Part shown: piece after piece, positions 1 through 9,408 of the stretch
How positions within the stretch are numbered: position 1 is the first letter of the stretch
Layout of the letters: each line of letters starts with the position of its first letter
NCBI RefSeq assembly: GCF_036924515.1
Contig: NZ_JAZHRR010000001.1
Coordinates: forward strand, 3,257,001-3,321,000
Direction of reading: 5' to 3'
DNA length: 64,000 nt
DNA from: Bradyrhizobium sp. AZCC 1610
Lineage (GTDB): Bacteria > Pseudomonadota > Alphaproteobacteria > Rhizobiales > Xanthobacteraceae
The notes under the pieces: model-generated
The model's input: only the letters and a program-made list of their open reading frames with translations
What the model was told of the DNA's origin: nothing
Database searches by the model: none
Position numbers and translations under genes: made by a program

Positions 1-57
1 GCTTCGTCGCTGCGCTCCCTTGCGCAAACGCTTCGCGTTTTGTCGCAGGCAATGACA
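1..57. repeat. partial palindromic intergenic repeat
   Basis: The first bases of the window match the right half of the palindromic repeat seen at 50241-50326: both have GCTTCGTCGC near one end and GCAATGAC at the other. The copy is cut by the window edge and its centre differs from the second copy. It lies downstream of the leftward NIPSNAP-like gene. Short GC-rich palindromes of this kind are common between genes in Bradyrhizobium and Rhodopseudomonas. I infer a REP-like element with no coding role. Confidence 0.5.
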
Positions 58-85
58 ACCTGGAAAGACCTGGCCCAAACAGCCG

Positions 86-718
86 CTAGGCCTGCTCTCG
101 CTTGACCGGCGGATAGTACTGCGGCGCTTCGGTCCGCTCGTACATTCCGTAGTCGCGCATGACCTCGAAGACGCGAAAGTACTGGGTTGTCGGATCGGTA
201 AACAGGTGCGAGCCGAATTCAATGCCGGCTCGATCGTCCGGTAAATCGACCAGGTGCGCGAAGTGCTCCTCGCGATAGACGCTCGCGAAAGCGTCACGGC
301 GCCATTCGGTTTCTGCCGCTAGCGTGGCACTCTTCGATTCCGAGGCGAGGATATAGGTCGGCTTGCGCCTCGCGGGGTCATTGTAGGGCGTGCGCCGCGT
401 GGGTTGCCAGATCTGCTGTCCGGGCCTGGCCTCGTGAATGACCTGGGCGACGCGAATGCGATAGTCGGAAAAGACCTTCTCGCGGCCGATCGTCTGGACG
501 TCATGATGGTAGGCATGGGCCCGCCAGGCCGTCAGCGCCCCCTCGTCCTGCCAGATCTGGTAGGACAGCAGCATGTTCTCCCGCGTCAAACTCCTGAAGC
601 GATCGATGAAGAGGCAGCCGCCCATCGCCTCGAGATCGGGCTTCAGCGAGGCCGCGAGATCGAGATATTGATCGCGGTGCCCGGGCCTTGTCTGAACTTC
701 AAAGAACAAACCAATCAT
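86..718 (-). CDS. NIPSNAP / antibiotic-biosynthesis-monooxygenase-like protein
   Basis: A 210-residue protein. The first 100 residues form a ferredoxin-like (dimeric alpha/beta barrel) domain of the ABM/NIPSNAP type, with the typical opening (MIGLFFEVQTRPGH), a DRFRSL strand and a W..W helix. The second half has no family I can name. No signal peptide or membrane segment is visible, so it is probably cytoplasmic. The start at 718 is supported by a GGAGG eight bases upstream. It is the last gene of the leftward run from the carboxypeptidase, 42 bp after the metallohydrolase. Members of this fold include haem-degrading and quinol-oxidising monooxygenases as well as proteins of unknown role, so no reaction is assigned. 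Confidence 0.7.
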   Translation of the reverse strand: MIGLFFEVQTRPGHRDQYLDLAASLKPDLEAMGGCLFIDRFRSLTRENMLLSYQIWQDEGALTAWRAHAYHHDVQTIGREKVFSDYRIRVAQVIHEARPGQQIWQPTRRTPYNDPARRKPTYILASESKSATLAAETEWRRDAFASVYREEHFAHLVDLPDDRAGIEFGSHLFTDPTTQYFRVFEVMRDYGMYERTEAPQYYPPVKREQA

Positions 719-760
719 CGAAATTCCTCCGCGTTCTGCGATCGGAATTGCGACGCAGGC

Positions 761-1567
761 TCAGCCCGCGCCGTCCAGCATCAGCCGCATGCCATCATAG
801 GCCGGGATTACGCCCGGCGGCAGGCTCTGACGTAATACCTCGTAGTCGAGATCGGAATGCATGTTGGTGATGACGGCGCGCTTCGGCTTGAAGCGCTCGA
901 TCCAGCCAAGCGCGTCACTGACGCTGAAGTGGCTGGGGTGACCGGCATAGCGCAGCCCGTCGACGATCCAGAGGTCGAGGTTTTCCAGCGACGGCCAGCT
1001 CTCCTCGGGAATGTCGTGGAGGTCGGGCGTGTAGGCGGCGTTGCCGATGCGGAAGCCGAGCGCGGGAATTCTGCCGTGGTGAACCAGGAAAGCGGAAAGC
1101 TTCACCGGCCCGCCCTTCCCTTCGGTCTCGTGACTCTCGCCCGCTTCGATCGAATGGCGCGTCAGGATCGGCGGGTAGTCGCTGCCTTCCGGCGCGATGA
1201 AGCAGTAGGAGAACCGCGCCATCATGTCTTTGGCGGTCGACTGATTGAAGTAGACGGGAATGCGGCGGCGCTGATGCAGCACGACCGAACGGAGATCGTC
1301 GATGCCGTGGGTCTGGTCGGCATGCTCGTGGGTCAGGAACACCGCGTCGATGTGATCGACCTCGGCGTCGATCAACTGCTCGCGCAGGTCGGGCGAAGTA
1401 TCGATCACGATCCGCGTGGTGCCGTGCGCGCCCTTGCGCTCGACCAGCAGCGAGCAGCGGCGTCGGCGGTTTTTTGGATTGTTGGGATCGCAAGCGCCCC
1501 AGCCGAGTGCCGGGCGCGGCACGCCGGCGGATGAGCCGCAGCCGAGGATTGTCAGCGTCACCGTCAT
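761..1567 (-). CDS. MBL-fold metallohydrolase, PhnP-like
   Basis: A 268-residue metallo-beta-lactamase-fold hydrolase. The N-terminus (LTILGCGSSAGVPRP) is that of the PhnP/RNase Z-like branch, the metal-binding motif THEHADQTHG sits near residue 80, and further His/Asp ligands follow (VHHGRIPALGFRIG, TNMHSDLDYE). Relatives cleave cyclic phosphodiesters or RNA ends; PhnP opens the cyclic ribose phosphate made in phosphonate breakdown. No phn genes are nearby, so the substrate here is unknown. The ATG overlaps the tatD stop by 4 bp. The order metG, tatD, MBL hydrolase is a familiar arrangement in Rhizobiales and suggests co-translation with the nuclease. Confidence 0.85.
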   Translation of the reverse strand: MTVTLTILGCGSSAGVPRPALGWGACDPNNPKNRRRRCSLLVERKGAHGTTRIVIDTSPDLREQLIDAEVDHIDAVFLTHEHADQTHGIDDLRSVVLHQRRRIPVYFNQSTAKDMMARFSYCFIAPEGSDYPPILTRHSIEAGESHETEGKGGPVKLSAFLVHHGRIPALGFRIGNAAYTPDLHDIPEESWPSLENLDLWIVDGLRYAGHPSHFSVSDALGWIERFKPKRAVITNMHSDLDYEVLRQSLPPGVIPAYDGMRLMLDGAG

Positions 1568-2355
1568 GCGGTCGCCTTCGGCGCCGGCACCTTGGAGAAC
1601 AGACGAAAGAAATTCTCTGTCGTCTGCCGCGAAATCTCTTCCAGCGAAACGCCACGCGTTTCCGCCAGCACTTTTGCGACTTCGACCACGTAGGACGGCT
1701 CGTTGCGTTTGCCGCGAAACTTGCCGGGCGCCAGATAGGGCGAGTCGGTTTCGACCATGATGCGGTCGGCCGGGAGTTCGGCGGCGAGCTCGCGCAAGGC
1801 TTCGGACTTCTTGAACGTCAAAATGCCCGTGAACGAGATCGACAGGCCGAGACCAATCGCCTTCATCGCCAGTTCACGCCCGCCGGTGTAGCAATGCAGC
1901 ACCGCGCGGAACGCTCCCTTTGCCACCTCGTCCTCGAGAATGCGGCCGCAGTCCTCATCGGCCTCGCGGGTGTGGATCACCAGCGGCAGACCGGTGGCGC
2001 GGGCGGCTGCGATATGCGCGCGAAAGCCGCGCTCCTGCGCCTCGCGCGAGCCATGCTCATAGAAATAATCCAGCCCTGCCTCGCCCAGTGCCACGACCTT
2101 TGGATGCTTGGTCAGCTCGATCAGTTCGCTGGCGGGAATGCCGTCTTCCTCATCGGCCTGATGTGGGTGGGTGCCGACCGAGCAATAGACATTGGGAAAC
2201 CGCTCGGCGATGGCCAGCAGTCCGCCGAGCCGCTTGACCCGGGTCGAGATTGTGACGATGCGGCCGATCCCGGCCGTTTCGGCGCGCGCGACGATGGTGT
2301 CGAGATCCTCGGCAAAATCCGGAAAGTCGAGATGGCAGTGGCTGTCAACGAGCAT
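1564..2355 (-). CDS. TatD family metal-dependent hydrolase (DNase)
   Basis: A 263-residue TIM-barrel metallohydrolase. The opening LVDSHCHLDFPDF supplies the paired His ligands. Later blocks typical of TatD follow: VGTHPHQADE, ALGEAGLDYFYEHG, VIHTREADED, LHCYTGG and VETDSPYLAP. TatD enzymes are cytoplasmic 3'-5' DNases linked to DNA repair and nucleic-acid turnover. I chose the ATG at 2355 because the only longer start is a TTG at 2373, inside the metG stop overlap, and the family begins at this Met. It lies between metG and the PhnP-like gene and overlaps the latter by 4 bp, so all three are probably one transcript. Confidence 0.9.
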   Translation of the reverse strand: MLVDSHCHLDFPDFAEDLDTIVARAETAGIGRIVTISTRVKRLGGLLAIAERFPNVYCSVGTHPHQADEEDGIPASELIELTKHPKVVALGEAGLDYFYEHGSREAQERGFRAHIAAARATGLPLVIHTREADEDCGRILEDEVAKGAFRAVLHCYTGGRELAMKAIGLGLSISFTGILTFKKSEALRELAAELPADRIMVETDSPYLAPGKFRGKRNEPSYVVEVAKVLAETRGVSLEEISRQTTENFFRLFSKVPAPKATA

Positions 2356-2369
2356 GGCTTGCAAACCGC

Positions 2370-4313
2370 TCAATCCACCTTTGGTTCGACGTAGCGCGGA
2401 AACACCCCGACCGGCGGCGGCAGGGGCGTGCCGGCCTTGATCCGCGTGCCGAGCGCGGCGAAGTCGCGCGCCCCCTTCTCGTCGGGAATGCCGAGGCTGT
2501 CGAGCAGCTTGCTCGAGGCATCCGGCATCACCGGCTGGGTCAGGATGGCGACCTGCCGCACAACTTCCGCCGTTACGTACAATACGGTTTTCTGCCTGTC
2601 AGGATCGGTCTTGGCCAGCGCCCACGGCGCCTCGCCCGCGAAATAGCGATTGGCTTCCGCGACCACCGACCACACCACATTCAGCCATTGATGGATCTGC
2701 TGGGTGGCCATCGCGGTCCGCGACACCCCCAGCATGGCATCTGCCTCCGCCAGGATCTCCTTGTCGTTATCGGTGAACTCGCCGGGCTCCGGCAGCACGC
2801 CGCCGAGTTGTTTGGCGATCATCGAAAGCGAGCGCTGTGCCAGATTGCCGAGATCGTTGGCGAGATCGGCATTGATGCGCGCGACGATGGCTTCGTGGTT
2901 GTAGTTGCCGTCCTGTCCGAACGGCACCTCGCGCAGGAAGAAATAGCGCATCTGGTCGACGCCATATTGATCGGCCAGATTGAAGGGATCGACGACGTTG
3001 CCGACCGACTTCGACATCTTCTCACCCCTGCTGAACAGGAAGCCGTGCGCATAGACCCGCTTCTGCACGGGAATGCCGGCCGACATCAGGAACGCCGGCC
3101 AGTATACCGCGTGGAAGCGGATGATGTCCTTGCCAATGACATGGACGTCCGCCGGCCAGTAGCGCCAGTTCGGATCGCTCTCATCGGGAAAGCCGACGCC
3201 AGTGATGTAGTTGGTCAGCGCATCGACCCATACATACATCACGTGCTCGGGGTCGTTGGGCACCTTGACGCCCCAGTCAAACGTCGTGCGTGAGATCGAC
3301 AGATCCTTCAGCCCGCCCTTCACGAAGCTGATGACTTCGTTGCGGCGCGAATCCGGTCCGATGAAATCGGGCTGGTTCTTGTAGAGCGCCAGCAGCCGGT
3401 CCTGATAGGCGGAGAGCTTGAAGAAGTAGCTCTTCTCCTCAACCCACTCGACCGGCGAGCCCTGCGGACCGCGGCGCACATTATCCTCACCGAGGATGGT
3501 TTCCTCCTCGGCGTAATAGGCTTCGTCGCGCACCGAATACCAGCCGGCATAGGTGTCGATATAGATGTCGCCGTTCTGCTGCATCCGGTTCCAGACCACC
3601 TGGACCGAACGATGATGGTCGGGCTCCGTGGTGCGGATGAAGCGGTCGAACGACACGTTGAGCCGCTCGTCCATCTCCTTGAACCGGCCGGCATTGCGCG
3701 CGGCGAGTTCGGCGACGCCAAGCCCCTCGCTCTCGGCGGTCTGCACCATCTTCAGGCCGTGCTCGTCGGTGCCGGTGAGGAAGAACACGTCCTTGCCGTT
3801 GAGCCGCTGAAACCGCGCCAGCGCATCGGTCGCGATCGCCTCGTAGGCGTGACCGATATGCGGAATGCCGTTGGGATAGGCGATCGCGGTGGTGATGAAA
3901 TAGGTATTGCGCTCGGCAGCCACCGCGGGCTGGGCGACGGCAGCCGGCTTCGCGCGCGGCGTGGCTGGCTTTGCACGTTTAGCTACGGGGGCTGCCGGTA
4001 CGGCGGAGCTCGTTTCTTGCGACGTTACCGCGCGCGCCTTCGTCGTTTTGTTCGCTGATTTATTCGCGGATTTCTTGACGGATTTCTTGGCTGCCTTCTT
4101 CGCAGCCTTTTTCGGTGACTTCGGCGCGGCTTTCTTCGCAGCCTTCTTCGAAGGCTTGCCGGCCTTCTTCACGACGCGCTTGCTCTTGGTCGCCCCCTTC
4201 TTGGCGGCACGCTTTTTCGCCGCGGCCTTCTTGCTGGCGCGGGCGGGCAGCGCTTTACGAGTCTTCTTCGCCTTGCGCTTTTTCGAAGCTTTCTTTCCAG
4301 CCTTCGCCACCAC
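2370..4313 (-). CDS. metG: methionyl-tRNA synthetase with histone-H1-like N-terminal tail
   Basis: Charges tRNA-Met with methionine. The class I core starts near residue 137 ([14 protein letters not shown]), with HIGH at 152-155 and KMSKS at 432-436. No zinc-knuckle cysteines are seen, as in the short bacterial type. The first 130 residues are a disordered tail rich in Lys, Ala and Pro, with KKAAKK-type repeats like histone H1 or HU tails. The GTG start at 4313 is preceded by AAAGGA at good spacing. A second possible GTG start at 3923 would give a tail-less 517-residue enzyme but has no visible ribosome site. It sits 52 bp after holB. Synthetase identity is certain; the tail's role is unknown. 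Confidence 0.95.
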   Translation of the reverse strand: MVAKAGKKASKKRKAKKTRKALPARASKKAAAKKRAAKKGATKSKRVVKKAGKPSKKAAKKAAPKSPKKAAKKAAKKSVKKSANKSANKTTKARAVTSQETSSAVPAAPVAKRAKPATPRAKPAAVAQPAVAAERNTYFITTAIAYPNGIPHIGHAYEAIATDALARFQRLNGKDVFFLTGTDEHGLKMVQTAESEGLGVAELAARNAGRFKEMDERLNVSFDRFIRTTEPDHHRSVQVVWNRMQQNGDIYIDTYAGWYSVRDEAYYAEEETILGEDNVRRGPQGSPVEWVEEKSYFFKLSAYQDRLLALYKNQPDFIGPDSRRNEVISFVKGGLKDLSISRTTFDWGVKVPNDPEHVMYVWVDALTNYITGVGFPDESDPNWRYWPADVHVIGKDIIRFHAVYWPAFLMSAGIPVQKRVYAHGFLFSRGEKMSKSVGNVVDPFNLADQYGVDQMRYFFLREVPFGQDGNYNHEAIVARINADLANDLGNLAQRSLSMIAKQLGGVLPEPGEFTDNDKEILAEADAMLGVSRTAMATQQIHQWLNVVWSVVAEANRYFAGEAPWALAKTDPDRQKTVLYVTAEVVRQVAILTQPVMPDASSKLLDSLGIPDEKGARDFAALGTRIKAGTPLPPPVGVFPRYVEPKVD

Positions 4314-4365
4314 GAATTCCTTTAGTTCAACTCAACGATTGTCGGGATTGTTGTCGGACGGAGCG

Positions 4366-5406
4366 TTACCGCGTCGCTTCCGCGAGCATCCCGAACACCG
4401 AGAAAACCAGCGGTTTTCGCTCCAAATTATAGGATTCGGTGTCGCGTGCGGCGCGGACGATCTTTTCCCATACCTCAGCCAGCCGTGCAAGGCGGGGCAG
4501 ATTCGCGTTGGCATCCTCAGTGCGCAGCTTTTCGCCGATCCAGCGATCGATGCCGTCGATGAAAGCCGCCAGCGCCACGCGGTCGCTGGTGCCCAGCGCG
4601 TCGCCCAGGGCATGCAGCTCGCGCGGGTCGACCTGCGGCAGCGTCGCCAGCAGCGCCGCGGTGCGCTGCTGCAGCTTCAGCGCGTCGCCGCCAAGCAGCG
4701 TCAGCGCGCGGGACACGCTCCCCTCTGCCGCCTCTGCGGCCTCCGCCAGTGCCGGATCATCGGGCGCCATGTCAGCGGCGCGCGACGCCGCGCGAATGAC
4801 GTCGTCGGTCGCGAGCGGTCGCAGCGGCAACTTGCGGCAGCGGGACAGGATCGTCGGCAAGGCCCGTGCCGGCGAATGGCTGACAAGCAGGAACAGCGAT
4901 CGTTGCGGCGGCTCTTCGAGGATCTTGAGCAGCGCGTTGGCGGCGTTCGGATTGAGCTCGTCGACGGTGTCGACGATGCAGACCCGCCAGCCGTCCACCG
5001 CGGCGGTCGAGCCGAAGAACGAAATCGTCTCTCGCGTCTCGTCGACGGTAATCACGGTCCGCATCACGCCGCGATCGTTGAGGCCGCGTTCCAGCACCAG
5101 CAGTCCGCCATGCGCGCCGGCGGTGACCTGACGCGCGACGGGATCGGCCGGATCGAGCGCAAGCGTCTCGGCGCGCTGCACCGAAGGCGCCATGGGCTTG
5201 GAATTCGCGAGCACGAAGCGGGCCATGCGATAGGCCAGCGTCGCCTTGCCGATGCCCTGTGGACCGCCGATCAGCCAGGCATGCGGAATGCGCCCACTGC
5301 GATAGGCGTTGAGCAACGCCATCTCTGCCTCGCGGTGGCCGAACAGATCGGCCGTTGCGCGGCAATGCCTGACCGCCACTTCCTGCTCGGTCTTGCGTGC
5401 GCTCAT
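4366..5406 (-). CDS. holB: DNA polymerase III subunit delta'
   Basis: A 346-residue AAA+ clamp-loader subunit. It has the delta' landmarks: LFGHREAEMALLNAYRSGRIPHAWLIGGPQG-type N-terminus, a P-loop variant GPQGIGKATLAYRMA, the block VDTVDELNPNAANALLKILEEPP, and the SRCRKLPLRPL switch region. The subunit joins tau and delta in loading the beta clamp onto primed DNA. Its start codon overlaps the stop of tmk by 4 bp. This tmk-holB-metG order is widely conserved in alphaproteobacteria. Translational coupling with tmk is likely. Confidence 0.93.
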   Translation of the reverse strand: MSARKTEQEVAVRHCRATADLFGHREAEMALLNAYRSGRIPHAWLIGGPQGIGKATLAYRMARFVLANSKPMAPSVQRAETLALDPADPVARQVTAGAHGGLLVLERGLNDRGVMRTVITVDETRETISFFGSTAAVDGWRVCIVDTVDELNPNAANALLKILEEPPQRSLFLLVSHSPARALPTILSRCRKLPLRPLATDDVIRAASRAADMAPDDPALAEAAEAAEGSVSRALTLLGGDALKLQQRTAALLATLPQVDPRELHALGDALGTSDRVALAAFIDGIDRWIGEKLRTEDANANLPRLARLAEVWEKIVRAARDTESYNLERKPLVFSVFGMLAEATR

Positions 5407-6089
5407 GCCGTACCCGCCGGGCTCGGGACCGCGAGCACACGATCGCGCAGCGCCGTCCAGACGCGCCCAGCGACCGTGTCGGCATCGGCATTGGCGTCGA
5501 TCAGCACGCAGCGCTGCGGGTCTTCAGCGGCGATCTGCCGGTAGGCATCGCGCAGATCCTGATGAAACTGCAGATCCTCCGCCTCGAAACGATCCGCCAC
5601 GCCGCCGCCGCGGCGAGCCGCGGCACGCTGCAGGCCGACTTCCACGGGAATGTCCAGAATGATGGTCAGGTCCGGCTTGAGATCGCCGATGGTGACGCGC
5701 TGCATGGCATTGAGCACGATGGGAGAGACCTGCCCCAGACGACCCTGATAGGCGCGGGTCGAATCCGAGAAGCGATCGCACAGCACCCATGTTCCCTGGC
5801 TGAGCGCAGGCTGGATCACCGTACGAACATGATCGTCGCGGGCAGCCGCGAACAGCAACGTCTCCGCGTCCGGCCCAAGCAGCTTGCCCATTCCCGACAG
5901 CACGAGATGCCGCATGATTTCCGCCCCCGGCGAGCCACCAGGCTCGCGGGTAACGATGGCGCGAAGCTTTGCCGCTGCAAGACGCTCGGCGAGCTTCTTG
6001 ATCTGCGTGGACTTTCCGGAGCCCTCGCCGCCCTCAAACGTAATGAACTTCCCGCGTCCGGAAGGCCGCTGCAGCGTTGCCTGGGTCAT
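5403..6089 (-). CDS. tmk: thymidylate kinase
   Basis: A 228-residue dTMP kinase making dTDP for DNA synthesis. The P-loop is FEGGEGSGKSTQIKKL near residues 17-32, followed by the dTMP-binding TREPGGSPGAEIMRHLVLSG and CDRFSDSTRAYQG, and a lid region rich in Arg (RRGGGVADRFEAED). The reading frame stays open far upstream, but the ATG at 6089 gives the usual family length and lies 2 bp after the stop of the carboxypeptidase gene. It overlaps holB by 4 bp at its end. Replication (tmk, holB), cell wall and translation genes therefore share one leftward operon. Confidence 0.95.
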   Translation of the reverse strand: MTQATLQRPSGRGKFITFEGGEGSGKSTQIKKLAERLAAAKLRAIVTREPGGSPGAEIMRHLVLSGMGKLLGPDAETLLFAAARDDHVRTVIQPALSQGTWVLCDRFSDSTRAYQGRLGQVSPIVLNAMQRVTIGDLKPDLTIILDIPVEVGLQRAAARRGGGVADRFEAEDLQFHQDLRDAYRQIAAEDPQRCVLIDANADADTVAGRVWTALRDRVLAVPSPAGTA

Positions 6090-6091
6090 GC

Positions 6092-7351
6092 TCAGAGCTT
6101 CTCTGCGCTCGCGCGGAACATACCGATGACGAGCTCGCTGGCTCCGTCGATCGCGCGACGCATGGTCGAGCCGGTACCGACCGCTTCCGCCGCATAGACC
6201 GGCGTCTCCACGGCGATATTGGTACCGCGCCATACCTTGACGACACCGACCGGCTGGCCGGCCTGCACCGGCGCCCGCACAGGGCCACTGTAGACGATGC
6301 GCGCGATCAGTTTTTCGTTGCCGTTCTTCGGCACCATCACCTTGATCGGCTCCGGGCTTGCAAGCTTTACAGAGCGGCTTTCGCCGCCAAACACTTTGGC
6401 ATAGCCGACCTGCTGGTTGGCCGCGAACAGCGTGCGCGTCTCGAAATTGCGAAAACCCCATTCCAGCATCTTCTTGGCCTCGGAGGCGCGATCGTCGGGA
6501 TCCTCGAGCCCGTTGATCACGACGATCAGCCGCGTGTCGTTCTGCACGGCGGAGCCGACCATGCCGTAGCCGCCGTCCTTGGTGTAGCCGGTCTTCAGCC
6601 CGTCGGCGCCGTTGAGCGTATTGAGCAGCGGATTGCGGTTCTGCTGCCGGATTTTGTTCCAGATGAATTCCCTCTCGCCGAACAATTTGTACATGTCGGG
6701 ATAGGTCAGGATCAGGTGGCGGGCGAGTTTTGCCAGTTCCCGCACCGTCATCCTGTTGGCGGGATCGGGCAGCCCGCTGGAATTTCCGAACGTCGACTTC
6801 GGCATGCCAAGCTCGCGGGCCCGTTTGGTCAAGAAGTCGGCGGCAAAGATCCGCTCGTTGCCGGCCATGCCTTCGGCGAGCGCAATGCAGGAATCATTGC
6901 CGCTCTGGATGATCGCGCCGCGCAGCAGGTCGTCGACCGAAACCTTGCTGTTGAGAATGGCAAACATGGTCGAGCCGCCGGCCGGCGCGCCGCCCTTGCG
7001 CCAGGCGTTCTCGCTGATCCGGTATTCGTCCGTCGGCTTGATCTTGCCTTCCTTGATGGCGTTGAAGACGACCTCGACCGTCATCAGCTTCATCATGCTG
7101 GACGGCGCTCGCAATTCGTCGGCGTTCTTCTCGAACAGCACGCTGCCGCTGGACGCCTCGACCAGGATCGCGGTCGGCGCGTCGCCGTCGAACCCGCCCT
7201 CTTCCTTCTTGCCGCCCTGCACGCTGTTGTTGGCGGCGTACACGATCCCGCCCCAACCGACCGCGAGCGCGAGCACGGCGGCCATCAGGCCGCGCCACGG
7301 GATGATGGCCGCGGCGTCGGATTTGCGGGAAACGGAAGTCTCTGCTGCCAT
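6092..7351 (-). CDS. D-alanyl-D-alanine carboxypeptidase (low-molecular-weight PBP, DacA/DacF type)
   Basis: Periplasmic peptidoglycan DD-carboxypeptidase that trims the terminal D-Ala of pentapeptides. From the ATG at 7351 the protein is 419 residues. It opens with a cytoplasmic stretch and one hydrophobic export segment (GLMAAVLALAVGWGGIVYAA). The three penicillin-binding motifs are present: SMMK (in APSSMMKLMTVE), SGN (in IQSGNDSCIALAEG) and KTG (in GLKTGYTKDGGYG). A C-terminal beta-sandwich domain of the PBP5 type follows. Earlier in-frame codons add only an unlikely 18-residue lead. It is the first gene of the leftward tmk-holB-metG operon, so the shared promoter should lie in 7352-7528. 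Confidence 0.92.
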   Translation of the reverse strand: MAAETSVSRKSDAAAIIPWRGLMAAVLALAVGWGGIVYAANNSVQGGKKEEGGFDGDAPTAILVEASSGSVLFEKNADELRAPSSMMKLMTVEVVFNAIKEGKIKPTDEYRISENAWRKGGAPAGGSTMFAILNSKVSVDDLLRGAIIQSGNDSCIALAEGMAGNERIFAADFLTKRARELGMPKSTFGNSSGLPDPANRMTVRELAKLARHLILTYPDMYKLFGEREFIWNKIRQQNRNPLLNTLNGADGLKTGYTKDGGYGMVGSAVQNDTRLIVVINGLEDPDDRASEAKKMLEWGFRNFETRTLFAANQQVGYAKVFGGESRSVKLASPEPIKVMVPKNGNEKLIARIVYSGPVRAPVQAGQPVGVVKVWRGTNIAVETPVYAAEAVGTGSTMRRAIDGASELVIGMFRASAEKL

Positions 7352-7528
7352 CGGCGATGTCCTGAATCCCTGCGTTCTAACAGTTGGAAGTATCGCAAAC
7401 AACACAGGTTTTGGACTTGCCTTTTGGACTTGCCGCCGTGTCGATCGGATTGCGGCACCGAACGAAGGAACGTATCGTGGCGATGCTGCAATTTCCGGAC
7501 AGGATACGAAAAACAGGGCGGAAACGCG

Positions 7529-8473
7529 ATGCCATCCTCACGCACCATTTCCGCCAACGGACTGGATCTGTTTGTGCTCGAACAAGGCCAGGGTCCGCTG
7601 GTGCTGCTCTGCCATGGCTGGCCCGAACTATCCTATTCCTGGCGGCACCAGATCGGATCCATCGCGGAAGCCGGTTTCCATGTCGTCGCCCCCGATATGC
7701 GCGGGTTCGGCCGGACCAGCGCGCCCGCCGATGTCGGCGCCTACACCATCTTCCACAATGTTGGCGATATGGTCGCTCTGGTGGCGGCGCTTGGCGAAAA
7801 GCAGGCCGTCATTGTCGGCCATGATTGGGGTGCGCCGGTCGCGTGGCACGCGGCTACGTTCCGCCCCGATATCTTCACCAGGGTCGCGGGCCTCAGCGTT
7901 CCGCCACCCTCCCGCGGGCGCGGTCTTCCGCTCGAAACCCTGCGGAACAACGGCATTACCAATTTCTACTGGCAGTATTTTCAGACTCCGGGAGTGGCAG
8001 AGGCCGAGTTCGAGCGCGATGTCGCCGCGACAATGCGAATCGTGCTGGCCGGGCGCGGGCTCTCCGATCCGGCGGCCCATCAGTTTGTTCAGGAGGGCAA
8101 GGGCTTCCTCGGCGATGCCGCTGCCAATCGGCCGTTGCCGAACTGGCTGACCGAGGCCGACCTCGCCTATTTCGCAGCCGTCTACCGGGACTCGGGCTTT
8201 CGCGGCGGGCTCAACTGGTATCGCAACATCGACCGCAACTGGGAACTGACCGCACCGTGGCAAGGCGCGCAAATTCACCAGCCTTCCCTGTTCATCGCAG
8301 GATCGAAGGATGGCGTCATTACCGGCCTGATCGGCGCCAAGCAGGTCAAGGAGATGGAGCGCGTGCTGCCGAACTTGCGGCAGAAACTCATTCTCGATGG
8401 GGCGGGTCACTGGATTCAGCAGGAGCGGCCCGACGAGGTCAACGCCGCCCTGATCGACTTCCTGAAGGGTTAG
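7529..8473 (+). CDS. alpha/beta hydrolase, epoxide-hydrolase-like
   Basis: A 314-residue alpha/beta-fold hydrolase. The oxyanion motif HGWPELSYSWRHQ and the nucleophile elbow GHDWGAPVAW (Asp nucleophile) identify the soluble epoxide hydrolase group. The lid domain carries a Tyr-rich region (LNWYRNIDRNWEL), and the catalytic His is in GAGHWIQQE. Such enzymes hydrolyse epoxides to diols; the real substrate is unknown. The open frame runs far upstream through the antisense of the carboxypeptidase, but homology begins at the ATG at 7529, preceded by a GGCGGA. Its stop overlaps the stop of the convergent rlpA gene. Confidence 0.88.
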   Translation: MPSSRTISANGLDLFVLEQGQGPLVLLCHGWPELSYSWRHQIGSIAEAGFHVVAPDMRGFGRTSAPADVGAYTIFHNVGDMVALVAALGEKQAVIVGHDWGAPVAWHAATFRPDIFTRVAGLSVPPPSRGRGLPLETLRNNGITNFYWQYFQTPGVAEAEFERDVAATMRIVLAGRGLSDPAAHQFVQEGKGFLGDAAANRPLPNWLTEADLAYFAAVYRDSGFRGGLNWYRNIDRNWELTAPWQGAQIHQPSLFIAGSKDGVITGLIGAKQVKEMERVLPNLRQKLILDGAGHWIQQERPDEVNAALIDFLKG

Positions 8474-9408
8474 TACAGCCCGCGCCCACTCAGCACTTCG
8501 CTTGGCCCCCGCGGATCGACCGGCAGGTAAGCCTGGCTCGGAGCCGCATAGCTGGCATCATTCCCGTAGGACACGGCGCGCGGGTTTTCCGCGGTGCGGC
8601 CACGCGAGCGGCCGGAGGCCGACATTTCCGAAGTCGCATTGATCGAGGCGTAGTCGGCCGAGGTATTGCCAAGGCTGTAGGGCCGCCCCTCCGGCATCGG
8701 AACCTCGCCCCGGATCCGGCCTGCGGAGGAGGAGATTTCGGGCACAAACGGACGGGCCGAAGCGACCCGGACGTTGGACGGAGACGGGGCAGGCTCGCCG
8801 GTCCGGAGCGTTGCCAGGAGCTGGCGGTCGTCGGAACCCTCCAGCGGCGCCCGGCCGACATATTCAACGCGGACCTTGGCGACACCATTTGCTTTGAATT
8901 CAAGGAGTTCCGCGGCCTTGTTCGAGACGTCGATGAGGCGGTTGCCATGGTAAGGGCCGCGGTCGTTGACGCGCACGATGAGCGATTTACCGTTCCGGGT
9001 ATTGGTGACGCGGGCGTAGCTCGGGATCGGTAGCGTCGGATGGGCAGCGGTCAGCGAGGTCATGTCAAAAACCTCACCATTGGCGGTCAGCCGGCCATGG
9101 AAGTCATCGCCATACCAGGAGGCCATACCCTCGGCGCGATAGTTCGGATCCTCTTCAGGCACGTAGACCCGGCCCGCGACGGTATAGGGCTTGCCGATGC
9201 GGTAGGTTCCCCCGCCCTTCGGCACGGCCTCCCCGAACGCCACCACGCGAGGGCTCGAGGAGACGCCATATTTGGGATCGACGCGGCTGGCGAATTTGTC
9301 CGACGAGGCGCAGTTGGCAAGGAGAAGGCACGTTGCCACGGCAACGGTACCGCGAACCGCCAGTACGATCGTTCTTGGCCGTCGAATCCCCATCACCCCA
9401 ATTACCAT
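8470..9408 (-). CDS. rlpA: RlpA-like septal ring lytic transglycosylase, lipoprotein
   Basis: Outer-membrane-anchored peptidoglycan enzyme of the RlpA family. The signal sequence ends in a probable lipobox (CLLLANC), so the mature protein starts at that Cys. A double-psi beta-barrel domain follows: MASWYGDDFHGRLTANGE, ARVTNTRNGKSLIVRVNDRGP and NRLIDVSNKAAELL. The conserved Glu and Asp of the family are visible. The C-terminal 120 residues are low-complexity and no SPOR domain is seen. Possible starts are GTG 9456, ATG 9408 and ATG 9393, none with a clear ribosome site; I used 9408. It ends against the convergent hydrolase gene. Confidence 0.88.
   Translation of the reverse strand: MVIGVMGIRRPRTIVLAVRGTVAVATCLLLANCASSDKFASRVDPKYGVSSSPRVVAFGEAVPKGGGTYRIGKPYTVAGRVYVPEEDPNYRAEGMASWYGDDFHGRLTANGEVFDMTSLTAAHPTLPIPSYARVTNTRNGKSLIVRVNDRGPYHGNRLIDVSNKAAELLEFKANGVAKVRVEYVGRAPLEGSDDRQLLATLRTGEPAPSPSNVRVASARPFVPEISSSAGRIRGEVPMPEGRPYSLGNTSADYASINATSEMSASGRSRGRTAENPRAVSYGNDASYAAPSQAYLPVDPRGPSEVLSGRGLY

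Noticed and set aside
3907..5544. A 545-codon plus-strand frame opposite metG and holB
   Set aside because: It is the antisense of two certain genes. Its low-complexity Ala/Phe start is the complement of the metG Lys/Ala tail, and it has no family pattern.
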